Shown one piece after another: positions 1 through 9,199 of a stretch of DNA of 64,000 bases. Position 1 is the first letter of the stretch. The number at the start of each line of letters is the position of its first letter. Both the position numbers and the translations under genes were made by a program. Origin of the DNA: RXIX01 sp003989075 (GTDB lineage Bacteria; Pseudomonadota; Gammaproteobacteria; Competibacterales; Competibacteraceae); assembly GCA_029780415.1 (NCBI GenBank), contig JAKOYN010000081.1:18099-82098 (forward strand). The letters run 5' to 3'. The notes below the pieces were generated by a model that did no database searches, had not been told where the DNA came from, and was given only the letters and a program-made list of their open reading frames with translations.

Positions 1-1307
1 GTGCGGGTCGCGGCCTGATCGCCGGCGCGCTGCGCGGCCTGGGCATAGGTGGCATACAGGGTGGGATCATTCGGATAGCGGCGCAGGTGCGGCTGCAAAA
101 GACGCATCGCCTGACGGCCATCACCCTGGCTGGCCAAAGCCCGGCCGTAGTACATGGCCAGGACGAAGTCATCCGGATAAAGACGGCGGGTGTCCTCGAA
201 CAGGCGCCAGGCCTCGGCGCGATCGCCGCGCGCCAAGGCAATTTCCGCCGCTTCCAGGCGAAACGCCAGCCGATCAGGCTGCTCGCGCAACAGGCGCTCG
301 ACCTGCTGATAGGATTCGTCGTAGCGACCGGCCTGCTTGAGCGCCAGGGCATAGGCGTAGCGGGTGGCCGCTTCTTCGGCGGGTGTGGCCTTGGCGAGAC
401 GAATTTCCAGCTCGCGAATCAGGCTGCGAGTATCGCTGGTGGATAGCACCAGGGCGCGGGCCTTGGCCAGCAGGTAGGCCTGGCGGTCGCGCGGCACCGT
501 GCGGCGCGCGGGTACCGATGGCAGACGATCCTGGGTATCGGCGACACGATTTTCCGGACGCGGGTGGGTCAGCAGCATTTCCGGTATCTGGGTGCGATCC
601 TCGCCGCCCGACATGCGTTCCAGCTTGGTGAAGAAGTCACTCATGCCGCGCGGATCGAAACCGGCCTGAACCAGCACCTGCGTGCCGATACGATCGGCTT
701 CCTGTTCGTTGGCGCGGGTAAAGCTGATCTGGCGCTGGGCATTGGCGGCCATCGAGCCGACCATGGCCGCACGCCCGGCCTGACCGCCAGCACTGGCGGC
801 CAGTGCTGCCGAAGCCAGCATCGCCGCCGCCATCGGCAGGGTCATGCGCCGGTTGTCAGCGATAGCGCGCACGATGTGGTGCTGGGCGACGTGGGCGATT
901 TCGTGCGCGACGACCCCGGCCAGCTCATCCTCACGCTCCGTGGCCAGCAACAGGCCGGTGTTGATCCCGATGAAGTTGTACGGCAGGGCAAAGGCATTGA
1001 TGCTGGGATCGCGCACCATGAAGAAGGTAAAGGGCACGCCGTTCTGGTCGGCATAGTTGGCCAGGCTTTGCCCGACCGAGTTGATGTACTGGGTGAGCTG
1101 CACATCGTCAAGCACGCGGTCACGGTCGCGCAGGTGGCGCATGATCTCCAGGCCCAGTTGCTGCTCTTCATCGGGACTGAAATAGACCTGGGAAGGATCG
1201 CCAATGTCCGGCAGCAGCAGCGGCGTCTGTGCGCGTGCTGGCGCGGCGGGCGTCAGGCTCAGCAGCACACTCAGACTCAGGACGGTAACAAGCGAACGGT
1301 GGGACAT
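1..1307 (-). CDS. bepA: M48 family metalloprotease with TPR tail, BepA/YfgC-like (C-terminus cut by window edge)
   Basis: This is a periplasmic zinc protease of the kind that controls outer-membrane protein assembly and lipopolysaccharide-transport components in E. coli (family knowledge). The ATG gives a signal peptide (MSHRSL, a hydrophobic core, then a cleavage-like PARAQ). The zinc motif HEIAH is at residues 135-139, and a downstream NEQEAD holds the third ligand, Glu203. From about residue 270 the protein turns into helical repeats rich in Ala, Arg and Tyr (for example ALKQAGRYDESYQQVERLL), as expected for the TPR domain. About 435 residues are in the window and the stop codon lies beyond base 1; E. 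coli BepA has 487. It diverges from the TusA-like gene across a 150-base gap that must hold both promoters, but no clear -35/-10 pair stands out there. The family call is firm; the exact orthologue is less sure. Confidence 0.9.
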   Translation of the reverse strand, partial: MSHRSLVTVLSLSVLLSLTPAAPARAQTPLLLPDIGDPSQVYFSPDEEQQLGLEIMRHLRDRDRVLDDVQLTQYINSVGQSLANYADQNGVPFTFFMVRDPSINAFALPYNFIGINTGLLLATEREDELAGVVAHEIAHVAQHHIVRAIADNRRMTLPMAAAMLASAALAASAGGQAGRAAMVGSMAANAQRQISFTRANEQEADRIGTQVLVQAGFDPRGMSDFFTKLERMSGGEDRTQIPEMLLTHPRPENRVADTQDRLPSVPARRTVPRDRQAYLLAKARALVLSTSDTRSLIRELEIRLAKATPAEEAATRYAYALALKQAGRYDESYQQVERLLREQPDRLAFRLEAAEIALARGDRAEAWRLFEDTRRLYPDDFVLAMYYGRALASQGDGRQAMRLLQPHLRRYPNDPTLYATYAQAAQRAGDQAATR

Positions 1308-1457
1308 GGCGGTTCCATGAGCGAACGGAGACTGGCCTTGAGACTCGATAGCCGTAGGCGCGGTTCCGGGATTTGCGGGTTTGCGCCAACCGCCGCCGCA
1401 TGCTGGAATGCAGCACTTGAACCTGCCCTGAATGGGCTGCCACAGGGGAATCCATCC

Positions 1458-1700
1458 ATGAGCGCCATTGCCGTTGATGCCGAACTTGACGCCGCCGGGC
1501 TGCGCTGTCCACTGCCCATTCTCAAGACCCGCAGGGCGCTGGCCGGTCTGCAAGGCGGCCAGGTGCTGCGGGTGATCACCACCGATCCGGATTCGGTGCG
1601 TGATTTCGAGAGCTTCAGCCAGCAGCTCGGCCATGAACTGCTGGAAGCCCGGCAGGAAGCGGATCGGTTCCATTTTCTGCTGCGCAAGCGTGCCGATTGA
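1458..1700 (+). CDS. TusA-family sulfur carrier protein
   Basis: An 80-residue protein of the TusA/SirA fold. These small proteins carry persulfide sulfur on one cysteine for tRNA thiolation, molybdenum-cofactor enzymes or sulfur oxidation. The hallmark is visible at residues 12-20, LDAAGLRCPLPILKTRRAL, with the active cysteine in CPLP; the C-terminal half (DRFHFLLRK) fits the last strand. The ATG is chosen because the family begins only a few residues before the CPxP motif and because AGGGGA lies about 9 bases upstream. Reading further upstream in frame only gives sequence antisense to the protease gene. I recall a TusA-like gene beside a BepA-like protease in Pseudomonas (PA1005/PA1006), where the carrier affects molybdoenzymes. 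Whether this copy does the same, or is the tRNA-thiolation TusA, cannot be read from sequence. Confidence 0.88.
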   Translation: MSAIAVDAELDAAGLRCPLPILKTRRALAGLQGGQVLRVITTDPDSVRDFESFSQQLGHELLEARQEADRFHFLLRKRAD

Positions 1701-1703
1701 AAT

Positions 1704-3059
1704 TCACTCCCCCGCCACTGTCATCTGCTCCAGCAGCAGCGAGCCGCAGCGAATCCCACCCCGTACATCGACGTCGCTGCCTACCGCAACCAGATTTCTG
1801 AACATATCGTTGAGATTGCCAGCGATGGTGATCTCATGCACCGGGTATTGCACCTGGCCATTCTCCACCCAGAACCCGGCGGCGCCGCGTGAATAGTCGC
1901 CGGTCAGCAGATTGACACCGTGCCCGAGCAGGGTCGTCACCCACAAGCCGGTATCCAGTTGTCGCAGCAGCGCCGCCTGATCCAGCGCACCCGGCTCGAC
2001 GATCAGGTTATGGGTGCCGCCGGCATTGCCGGTGGTCTCCATGCCCAGCCGGCGCGCTGAATAGCTGTCCAGCACATAGCCCTGCAAAACGCCATCGCGA
2101 ACCAGATCGCGGTCAGCCGTGCTCACGCCCTCGGCGTCGAACGGCGCACTGGCCAGAGCGCCGCGCAGATGCGGCCGCTCGCGGATGGTCACGAAATCCG
2201 GGAATATCGGCGTACCCAGCCGATCCAGCAGGAACGAGGCCTTGCGATACAGCGCACCACCGCGAATCGCGGCGACGAAATGCCCGATCAGACCGCGCGC
2301 CAGTTCCGCATCGAACAGGACCGGAACCTGTCGGGTGCTCAGACGGCAACTGCCCAGGCGGCGCAGAGCCCGTTGCGCGGCCTTCTGACCGACTGCGTGC
2401 GCTGTTTCCAGGCCGCTGCTGGCCCGGGCCACACTGTGCCAATGCGCGCGCTGCATGCCGCTCGCATCCTGGGCGATCACCGCGCAGCTCAGACCGTGGC
2501 GGCTGGTCGGATAGCCGCCGCAAAAGCCGTGCGAGTTGCCATAGATCGCCAGACTGGACTGGGTGGATACGCTGCTCCCCTCGGAATTGCTGATGCGCGG
2601 ATCCACGGCCCGTGCCGCTGCTTCGCAGTCACGGGCCCGTTCGATGGCCGCCTCGGCGCTCAGCGACCAGGGATGGTAGAGATCGAGATCTGGAATATCG
2701 CGCGCCAGCCGTGCCGGATCGGCCAGCCCGGCATAGGGATCGGCAGCAGTATGACGGGCAATGGCGATGGCGCTTTGTACGGTGTCGCGGATTGCCGCAG
2801 GCCGCCAGTCAGCGGTGCTGGCCGAGCCGCAACTGTGGCCGCTGTAGACCGTGACCGCCAGGCCGCGCTGGCGGTGATGCTCCAGGGTTTCCACTTCGCC
2901 CAGGCGCACCGTGACCGACAGGGCACTGGAGAAGCTGACCGCGGCTTCGGCGGCAGTGGCGCCCTGGGCGCGCGCCTCGGCGAGGATATCGGCGACCAGG
3001 GTTTGCAGTTGGCTGCACTCGGGCAGGGGCGCGGTGGCGTGGTCAAGGGCTTCGGACAT
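1704..3059 (-). CDS. pmbA: PmbA/TldE metalloprotease subunit
   Basis: The 451-residue partner of TldD. In E. coli the TldD-PmbA(TldE) heterodimer matures microcin B17 and degrades unfolded peptides such as the CcdA antidote; PmbA itself lacks the zinc motif. The match to the E. coli protein as I remember it runs the full length: YGNSHGFCGGYPTSRH in the middle, then FPDFVTIRERPHLRGALAS, then the C-terminal GDYSRGAAGFWVENGQ and EITIAGNL. The ATG at 3059 gives the family's usual length. A GTG at 3095 would add 12 residues and sits only six bases after the tldD stop; neither start has a strong ribosome site. The gene follows tldD after a 42-base gap, so the two subunits are probably co-transcribed. 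Confidence 0.95.
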   Translation of the reverse strand: MSEALDHATAPLPECSQLQTLVADILAEARAQGATAAEAAVSFSSALSVTVRLGEVETLEHHRQRGLAVTVYSGHSCGSASTADWRPAAIRDTVQSAIAIARHTAADPYAGLADPARLARDIPDLDLYHPWSLSAEAAIERARDCEAAARAVDPRISNSEGSSVSTQSSLAIYGNSHGFCGGYPTSRHGLSCAVIAQDASGMQRAHWHSVARASSGLETAHAVGQKAAQRALRRLGSCRLSTRQVPVLFDAELARGLIGHFVAAIRGGALYRKASFLLDRLGTPIFPDFVTIRERPHLRGALASAPFDAEGVSTADRDLVRDGVLQGYVLDSYSARRLGMETTGNAGGTHNLIVEPGALDQAALLRQLDTGLWVTTLLGHGVNLLTGDYSRGAAGFWVENGQVQYPVHEITIAGNLNDMFRNLVAVGSDVDVRGGIRCGSLLLEQMTVAGE

Positions 3060-3101
3060 GGAGAATGGCACCGGTGAGGGGGATCGAAAGGGCACGCTGT
3101 T

Positions 3102-4547
3102 TCAGGCTTGCGTGCCGCCGACGGTCAGCGTGTCGATTTTCAGAGTCGGCTGGCCAACCCCGACGGGCACACTTTGCCCGTCCTTGCCGCAGGTGCCGAC
3201 GCCAGGGTCGAGTTGCAGATCGTGACCAACCATCGAGACCCGGGTCAGCACGTCCGGGCCGTTACCAATCAGGGTCGCGCCCTTGACCGGGCGGGTGACC
3301 CGGCCCTTTTCAATCAGATAGGCCTCGCTGGCCGAGAACACGAACTTGCCTGAGGTGATATCGACCTGACCGCCGCCAAAGTTGACCGCATACAGCCCGC
3401 GCTCCACCGAGGCGATGATCTCTGCGGGATCATGCGCACCCGGCAGCAGATAGGTATTGGTCATGCGCGGCAGCGGCAGATGGGCGTAGGACTGGCGGCG
3501 ACCGTTGCCAGTTGGCGTGCTGTTCATCAACCGGGCGTTGAGTTTGTCCTGCAGATAGCCCTTGAGCACGCCGCGCTCGATCAGCGTGGTGCACTGGGTG
3601 GGCGTGCCTTCGTCGTCAATGTTCAGCGAACCGCGCCGTTCGGCCAGGGTGCCATCATCGACCACCGTGCACAGCGGCGAGGCGACCCGTTCGCCGATGC
3701 GACCGCTGAAGGCTGAGGTGCCCTTGCGATTGAAATCGCCTTCCAGACCGTGGCCGATAGCCTCGTGCAGCAGGATGCCCGGCCAGCCCGGCCCGAGCAC
3801 CACGGTCATGGCGCCGGCCGGCGCGGGCGTGGCATCAAGATTGACCTGCGCCAGCCGCACCGCCTCGCGGGCATAGCCGAGGGCGCGTTCCTGATCGAGG
3901 AACCAGCCGTAGCCGACCCGCGCGCCGCCACCGCAACTGCCCTGCTCGCGGCGACCGTTGCCCTCGATCAGCACAGTCACGTTCAGGCGCACCAGCGGCC
4001 GCACATCGCCGGCCAGAGTGCCATCACTGCCCGCGATCAGGATGATGTCCTGGGTGGCGGCGAGACTGACCATGACCTGGCTGACCCGGGGATCGAGGCG
4101 GCGCGCTTCGGCATCCAGCGTTTCCAGCAGATGCACCTTGGCGGCGGCATCAAGGGTGTCGAGCGGGTCGAGTGCCTGGTACAGCGGCGCCCGGGGTACG
4201 CTGCGCCAGACCTGGAGCTGGCCGGCACCGCCGCGCTGGGCGATGGCGCGTGCGGCAGTGGCGGCTTCGAGCAGAGCCGGCATCAGGATTTCATCGGAAT
4301 AGGCGAAGCCGGTTTTCTCGCCGCTGACCGCGCGCACTCCAACGCCCTGTTGGATGGCATGGCTGGCGCTTTTCACCTGCCCATCCTCCAGCGACCAGGA
4401 TTCGGCGCGGCGCTGCTGAAAATACAGATCGCCGCTATCAATGGCGTGACCGAGCAGGCAGGACAGGGCGCGCTGCAGATGGTCCTCGCCAAGGCCAGCG
4501 GGCGCGAGCAGATGCTGGCGGGCAAGCGTGAGCGTGTCAGTAGTCAT
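3102..4547 (-). CDS. tldD: TldD metalloprotease subunit
   Basis: The catalytic subunit of the TldD/PmbA protease. The zinc-binding HEAIGH is at residues 261-266, inside the conserved block GILLHEAIGHGLEGDFNR, followed by the family signatures SAFSGRIGERVASPLC and NIDDEGTPTQ. From the chosen ATG the protein is 481 residues, the same as E. coli TldD. An upstream start at 4610 would add a 21-residue tail rich in Ser, Thr and Asn that does not look conserved, so it was not used. In E. coli tldD also lies downstream of yhdP; here a nitrilase-like gene separates the two. The cytoplasmic substrates here are unknown, and no bacteriocin precursor is visible in the window. Confidence 0.95.
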   Translation of the reverse strand: MTTDTLTLARQHLLAPAGLGEDHLQRALSCLLGHAIDSGDLYFQQRRAESWSLEDGQVKSASHAIQQGVGVRAVSGEKTGFAYSDEILMPALLEAATAARAIAQRGGAGQLQVWRSVPRAPLYQALDPLDTLDAAAKVHLLETLDAEARRLDPRVSQVMVSLAATQDIILIAGSDGTLAGDVRPLVRLNVTVLIEGNGRREQGSCGGGARVGYGWFLDQERALGYAREAVRLAQVNLDATPAPAGAMTVVLGPGWPGILLHEAIGHGLEGDFNRKGTSAFSGRIGERVASPLCTVVDDGTLAERRGSLNIDDEGTPTQCTTLIERGVLKGYLQDKLNARLMNSTPTGNGRRQSYAHLPLPRMTNTYLLPGAHDPAEIIASVERGLYAVNFGGGQVDITSGKFVFSASEAYLIEKGRVTRPVKGATLIGNGPDVLTRVSMVGHDLQLDPGVGTCGKDGQSVPVGVGQPTLKIDTLTVGGTQA

Positions 4548-4721
4548 GGCGGTCTCGCTGGAGTGATGTGATATTCGGTTTTCCGGCATGGGCGTCGTGT
4601 TCAGGCTCACGGCCGCTACGCATCATGCAGCAATGGTGCCTAAGGAACTGGCTGACGCATAAACTCAATGATGCCGGCCGTGATGGCCGATCGCCGGACC
4701 TGGTCGTCACACAACGCACGC
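4548..4721. other. 174-base intergenic stretch between nit and tldD
   Basis: The gap lies downstream of the nit stop and upstream of the tldD start, both on the minus strand. It contains a small inverted repeat around 4677-4691 (CGGCC, five-base loop, GGCCG) without a following T-run, so it is not a convincing terminator. No open frame with a ribosome site was seen. It is long enough to hold a tldD promoter, but no clear -10/-35 pair was found. Confidence 0.4.
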
Positions 4722-5555
4722 TCAGGACCGCGCCAGCGCACTGTCCGCAACCCGATGCTCCAACGCCGGGAAACGCTGCCGGATGTCCTGCAGGAACGCC
4801 CGATCCATCTTTGCCACGGCAATACCCGGCCCCCAGGCCAGCCGATCCAGCACCAGTCCCCACGGATCGATCAGCAGACTATCCCCAAAGGTCTCGCGGC
4901 CATTATCATGCCGCCCGCCCTGCGCAGCCGCGATCAGATAGCACTGATTCTCAATCGCCCGCGCCCGCAACAGCGTCTCCCAGTGCGCCGCGCCGGTCGC
5001 AGCGGTAAACGCCGCCGGCAGCGCCAGAATCTCCATGCCCTGATCGACCATCGCCCGAAACTGCTCCGGAAAGCGCAGGTCATAGCATACCGCCAGCCCC
5101 AGCCGGCCCAGCGGCGTCTCCGCCACTACAATACGATCGCCTGGCGCGATGGTTGCCGATTCCGCGTAACGCTCCGCGCTGCCGACCACCTGCACATCGA
5201 ACAGATGCACCTTGTCATAGCGGGCCACCTGCCGCCCCCGGTCATCAAATAGCAGACAGGCCGCGCGCGCCCGCCGCGTCTCGTCCGGCGCTGCCAAGGG
5301 AATCGTGCCGCCCACCAGCCACAGCCGATGCCGGGCCGCCTGTTCGGCGAGAAAATCCTGAATCGCCCCCCGCCCCTCGACCTCGCGCAAGGCCAGCGCA
5401 TCGCCGTCGCGCCGCCCCATCAGCGCGAAATTCTCCGGCAACACAGCCAGTTGCACACCCCGGTCAGCGGCGCGCGCCAACAACTCGGCAGCCATCGCCA
5501 AATTCCCGGCCAGATCGGCACCCGACACCATCTGAATGGCAGCCATGATCGACAT
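4722..5555 (-). CDS. carbon-nitrogen hydrolase (nitrilase superfamily, Nit1/NitFhit-like)
   Basis: A 277-residue cytosolic amidase of the nitrilase fold. The Glu-Lys-Cys triad is visible: Glu in AVLPENFALMG, Lys in YDKVHLFDV, Cys in GLAVCYDLRFPEQF; the assisting Glu lies in HWETLLRARAIENQ. CYDLRFPE with HLFDV is typical of the Nit branch, whose members remove deaminated glutathione or act as omega-amidase-like repair enzymes; which one applies here is inference. The start is fixed by GGGAGGAG seven bases before an ATG at 5555. An in-frame codon 63 bases upstream lacks such a site. The gene sits between yhdP and tldD, within a gene order otherwise shared with E. coli. A gap of 174 bases precedes tldD in the reading direction of the next gene's start. 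Confidence 0.9.
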   Translation of the reverse strand: MSIMAAIQMVSGADLAGNLAMAAELLARAADRGVQLAVLPENFALMGRRDGDALALREVEGRGAIQDFLAEQAARHRLWLVGGTIPLAAPDETRRARAACLLFDDRGRQVARYDKVHLFDVQVVGSAERYAESATIAPGDRIVVAETPLGRLGLAVCYDLRFPEQFRAMVDQGMEILALPAAFTAATGAAHWETLLRARAIENQCYLIAAAQGGRHDNGRETFGDSLLIDPWGLVLDRLAWGPGIAVAKMDRAFLQDIRQRFPALEHRVADSALARS

Positions 5556-5614
5556 GCAGGCACTCCTCCCGTGATCAAGCGTGAGTGATTCGACCACCGA
5601 CCGCCCCCGGACGC

Positions 5615-8600
5615 TCAATTATCACTGCTGAAACCCTGACGCGCCGGCATGCCCACTCCCGGTTCCGTCAGCCGCTGCAACTGCGGATCATCCCAGGAAC
5701 CGGTCAGGTGATAGCGATAGCGGGTCGCGCGCTCGATATCCTCCTTCAGCAGCCGCTCAGCGACGAACAGCGCCGCGCCAGCCGCCGGACCCGCCGCGAT
5801 GGCCCCGGCCAGCGGCAAGGCTCCGCCCAGACGCGGAATCACCGTCACCTGTTGATCGTAGTCGCGTGCCTGCAGGCCGGTGCGCCCCTCGATCAGGATA
5901 CGCGCCGCCGGTGCCTCAATCGCCAGATCATCGGTTTGCGCCTGCCCGCGGTGAAACCGGAAACGACCGCTGATACGGTCGAAGCTCATCCCGGTCTGAA
6001 ACAGATCACTGAAATCAAGGCTCAACCGGCGCACCAGATTATGCACGCTGAACAGGCCCACCATCCGCGCCAGGCCAGGATCGATATCCAGCAACTGTCC
6101 GGCCCCCATCTGAAACACCAGCTCACCCGACAAATGCTGCAAGGCAAAATCGGTCGGCGCCCCCGGCCACTCCACCGCCAGGCGCGCTTCGGTCGCACCC
6201 TGGGCCAGCCCGGCGCTGGCATAGCCCAGCGCCGTCAACGTGTCGCCCAGCGCCGGACTGTTCAGGGTCGCGCGCAACGTCGATACCGGCTCGCCTCCCA
6301 GGCCCCAGGCCCATTCGCCGCTGGCGGTGACGGTCTGCTGCGCCGACTGCAGATCAAGACTGGACAGGCGCAGACCGCCAACGCGCGGCACCGCCACCAG
6401 CCGCAACCGGCCCAGAGATCGGTCATCGATCTGCAAATCGGCCACCGTCAGCACCAGCGGTGGCCACTGCCGCGGGTCCGGAGACCGGGAGGGCGCAGTG
6501 GAGGGCTCGGCCTCCTGATCAGCAACGCGCAGACGCAGGCGACTGAGCGCCGCGTTCACCGGCCGCTGCGGCGTCGGCTGTTCCGGCACGGTGATCCGCC
6601 CAGCCAGATCCGGTCCATCCAGTTCCAGGCGCAAACCCTGCTCCTGACGACTCAGTGCCAGGTTCACCGCGGCAAAGTGCTGTCCGGCCAGGTTCAAGTG
6701 CCCAATACGCGCATCAAGCTGCCGCAGCAGCGCCGGCACCGCCAGACTCGCGGACGTCCTGCCGCTGGATAGACTCCAGTCCCAGCGCGGCACATCGGCA
6801 ACAACCACCAGCCCCGGCAACTCCGGCAACTGCGCCGCGCCGCTGCCAAGACGCAACTCGCCCCGCGTCAACCGCGGCTGCGTGGTGAAATCGGCCAATT
6901 CCAGAGCTGCGCGCAGTTCGCTGCCATAATCCAGCGCCAGTTCCAGCAGGCGCGCCGCTCCCGGCCGCAGCACCAGATGCAGCGGCAGCGTCGCGGTCGC
7001 GCTCTTGCCGAGCGGCTCGGGCAGATCCACCGCCATGCCGCGCAGATCCGACTGCAGATCCAGCGTAAAGGGCCGCGCCGCGCTGCTGGGCACCACCAGC
7101 AGCGCCTGCCAGTCGCTTTTTCCGCTGAACACGTCGTCCAGTGGAGCCGCTGCCGGCCCAGCCAAGGCCCGCAGGCCCAGCCGCCCGCGCACCTGGGTAC
7201 GCAGCTCACGCTGCCCCTCGCGACCGGTCAGGGCCAGATCCAGCCGCACCGGCTCACCACGCAGCACGGCCCGCAGCTCGCGCCCTTCCAGCGTACTCTC
7301 GCTGAAACGGATCTCGCCGCGCAGCCGCTCCAGTTCCAGTCCCCAGGCCGGCAATCCAAGCCGCCCCTCCAGCAAACCCACCCGGCCCTGCACCCGCGTC
7401 GGCCGGCTATCGGTCGGAATCGCCAGATTCAGATCCAGACTGTTCTGGCCACTGATGCGCAGATCGGGCAGGCTATCGCCAAGCGCCTGGCCGGCCGGAC
7501 TGTCGCGCAGCGCCTGCCACAGCGTCGCACCCGGTCCCTGCACCCGCCCGTCCACCATGACCAGCACATTTTCCAGATCGGCGATGCTGACCTGCGTCCG
7601 TTCCATCACTGCATCGAGCAGGCGCGCGCTGTCGGCATCGATGCGCAAACCGCGGTTATGAAAATGGACGGTAGCGCGCAACCGTTCCAGACGCGGCCAG
7701 CCGGGCAGATAGTCCAGCACGCCGTCCTCGACCTGAAAACGGGTATCAAACAGGCCCTCGCCATGATCAAAGGGGAAGGCCGCCGCCGTGCCGCGCAGTC
7801 GAAAATCGCCGCCGATCACATGCCCGCCGCGCAAGGCCCGATCCAGCCAGGCCACGCCATCCGGCGGAATCACCACCACCGGCAAATAGCGATACGCCTG
7901 CTCGATGCGCACCCGCTGATAGCGGCCATACAGATCCAGGGTGGGCTCGCCATGGTCGGGAACGCTGATGCTGCCCCAGAAGCGCGCGGCGAGATCGGCA
8001 TTGGCCAGTTCCAGGCCATCGCTCTGCAGACGCAGCGCCGCGCCCTCGCGATGCCAGGCCAGTGCACCGCGCAGCGTATCGAGTGCGATGGGCGCACGCA
8101 GCACGCCGACGGTATCGACCCGCAGCGCGCGGCTGTCCAGCTTCAGGCGGCCCTGTTCCGGCCCCAATTGCACCTCGCCATCGAGCGGACCGATAGCTGG
8201 CAAGCCGTGGGTCGAATCCAGTTGCAGTGCCTGCACACGCAGGGTGGCCTGCTGCAGGGCACCATCCGGCTCCAGCACCAGTGCGATCCCGGTCAGCTCA
8301 CCGCGTGGCTGCAACGGCAGCAGCCAGGCGCGGGCGGCATCATCCAGCCAGGGTTGCGCCCAGCGCAGCACATCCTCGGCGCGCAGCCTGTCGATGCGGC
8401 CCTGCCAGCCGCCGGCAGCGGTCTGGGTCGCCTCGAAGCGGGCCAAAGGGTTCGACTTGCGGCCACTGCTCTCCAACCAACCGGCCTGACCGTGCAGGGA
8501 CCAGCCGTGGTTCAGCGGCTGACCCAGGCCAGCGCGGCGCTCCAGGTTCAGATGCACATGCAGGGTAGCGGCATCCTCGATCGGCCATTCCGCCGCGCCG

Positions 8601-9199
8601 GACAGGCGCTGCCCGGTTGCAGTCGCCTCCCAGCGCAGATAGGGATGCAGCAGTTGCAGGATGCGGCCATCACGCTGGTGCAGCACCAGGCGCTCACCGA
8701 CGATATCCACATGCGGCAATTGCAGCAGCGCAGAACCCACCGCTGCCAGGGATGCTGCGGCTTCGCCGCCATCGGTGGCCGTGCGCAGACGCAACCGACC
8801 ATCGGCATCCTCCTCCAGGGTCAGCGCTGCGCCTTCGATACGGATACGGCCCACGACCGGCCGCCACGCCCATAGCGAACGCCACAGGTTCAGGGTCACC
8901 ACCACCTGACTGAAGCGGGCCAGAGTGACGTCACGCTCAATGTCGTCCAGGCTGACGCCACGCAAACGCAGGCCCAGCCGCCAGCCGTCGCGGGCGCCAC
9001 TCACCGCGTCGATGCGCACCGGCAGATGCAAGGTCTCGCCCAGCGCAGCAGCCAGATCGGCGCGATAATCGTTCAGACGTGGCAGCAGCCACCATTGCGT
9101 CATGGCCGCCAGCAGCAGCAGCGGCAGCAGCAGGGCCAGCAGCAGCCGGCGCGTCCAGCGCAGACCCCGGCGCGTCCAGCCCCACAACCCGACTCTCAC
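5615..9199 (-). CDS. yhdP: YhdP-like giant AsmA-family envelope protein
   Basis: A 1194-residue AsmA-like protein. YhdP, TamB and YdbH are thought to form hydrophobic bridges carrying phospholipid from inner to outer membrane. One N-terminal anchor is visible (about residues 17-35, LLLALLLPLLLLAAMTQWW after a positive stretch). A very long periplasmic beta-rich region follows, and the C-terminal AsmA block contains SGRFRFHRGQAQTDDLAIEA and VTVIPRLGGALPLAGAIAAG, both diagnostic. The start is a GTG whose last two bases form part of the rng stop (GTGA overlap), so translation is probably coupled to RNase G. E. coli YhdP is about 1270 residues, so the length is normal. The order maf-rng-yhdP matches E. 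coli. Confidence 0.92.
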   Translation of the reverse strand: MRVGLWGWTRRGLRWTRRLLLALLLPLLLLAAMTQWWLLPRLNDYRADLAAALGETLHLPVRIDAVSGARDGWRLGLRLRGVSLDDIERDVTLARFSQVVVTLNLWRSLWAWRPVVGRIRIEGAALTLEEDADGRLRLRTATDGGEAAASLAAVGSALLQLPHVDIVGERLVLHQRDGRILQLLHPYLRWEATATGQRLSGAAEWPIEDAATLHVHLNLERRAGLGQPLNHGWSLHGQAGWLESSGRKSNPLARFEATQTAAGGWQGRIDRLRAEDVLRWAQPWLDDAARAWLLPLQPRGELTGIALVLEPDGALQQATLRVQALQLDSTHGLPAIGPLDGEVQLGPEQGRLKLDSRALRVDTVGVLRAPIALDTLRGALAWHREGAALRLQSDGLELANADLAARFWGSISVPDHGEPTLDLYGRYQRVRIEQAYRYLPVVVIPPDGVAWLDRALRGGHVIGGDFRLRGTAAAFPFDHGEGLFDTRFQVEDGVLDYLPGWPRLERLRATVHFHNRGLRIDADSARLLDAVMERTQVSIADLENVLVMVDGRVQGPGATLWQALRDSPAGQALGDSLPDLRISGQNSLDLNLAIPTDSRPTRVQGRVGLLEGRLGLPAWGLELERLRGEIRFSESTLEGRELRAVLRGEPVRLDLALTGREGQRELRTQVRGRLGLRALAGPAAAPLDDVFSGKSDWQALLVVPSSAARPFTLDLQSDLRGMAVDLPEPLGKSATATLPLHLVLRPGAARLLELALDYGSELRAALELADFTTQPRLTRGELRLGSGAAQLPELPGLVVVADVPRWDWSLSSGRTSASLAVPALLRQLDARIGHLNLAGQHFAAVNLALSRQEQGLRLELDGPDLAGRITVPEQPTPQRPVNAALSRLRLRVADQEAEPSTAPSRSPDPRQWPPLVLTVADLQIDDRSLGRLRLVAVPRVGGLRLSSLDLQSAQQTVTASGEWAWGLGGEPVSTLRATLNSPALGDTLTALGYASAGLAQGATEARLAVEWPGAPTDFALQHLSGELVFQMGAGQLLDIDPGLARMVGLFSVHNLVRRLSLDFSDLFQTGMSFDRISGRFRFHRGQAQTDDLAIEAPAARILIEGRTGLQARDYDQQVTVIPRLGGALPLAGAIAAGPAAGAALFVAERLLKEDIERATRYRYHLTGSWDDPQLQRLTEPGVGMPARQGFSSDN

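Noticed and set aside
564..1457. A long N-terminal extension of the TusA-like protein
   Set aside because: The extension is antisense to the conserved zinc-protease motifs, and a good ribosome site marks the short start.
6977..8875. A 632-codon plus-strand frame opposite yhdP
   Set aside because: Antisense shadow; the opposite strand carries the conserved AsmA-type gene.
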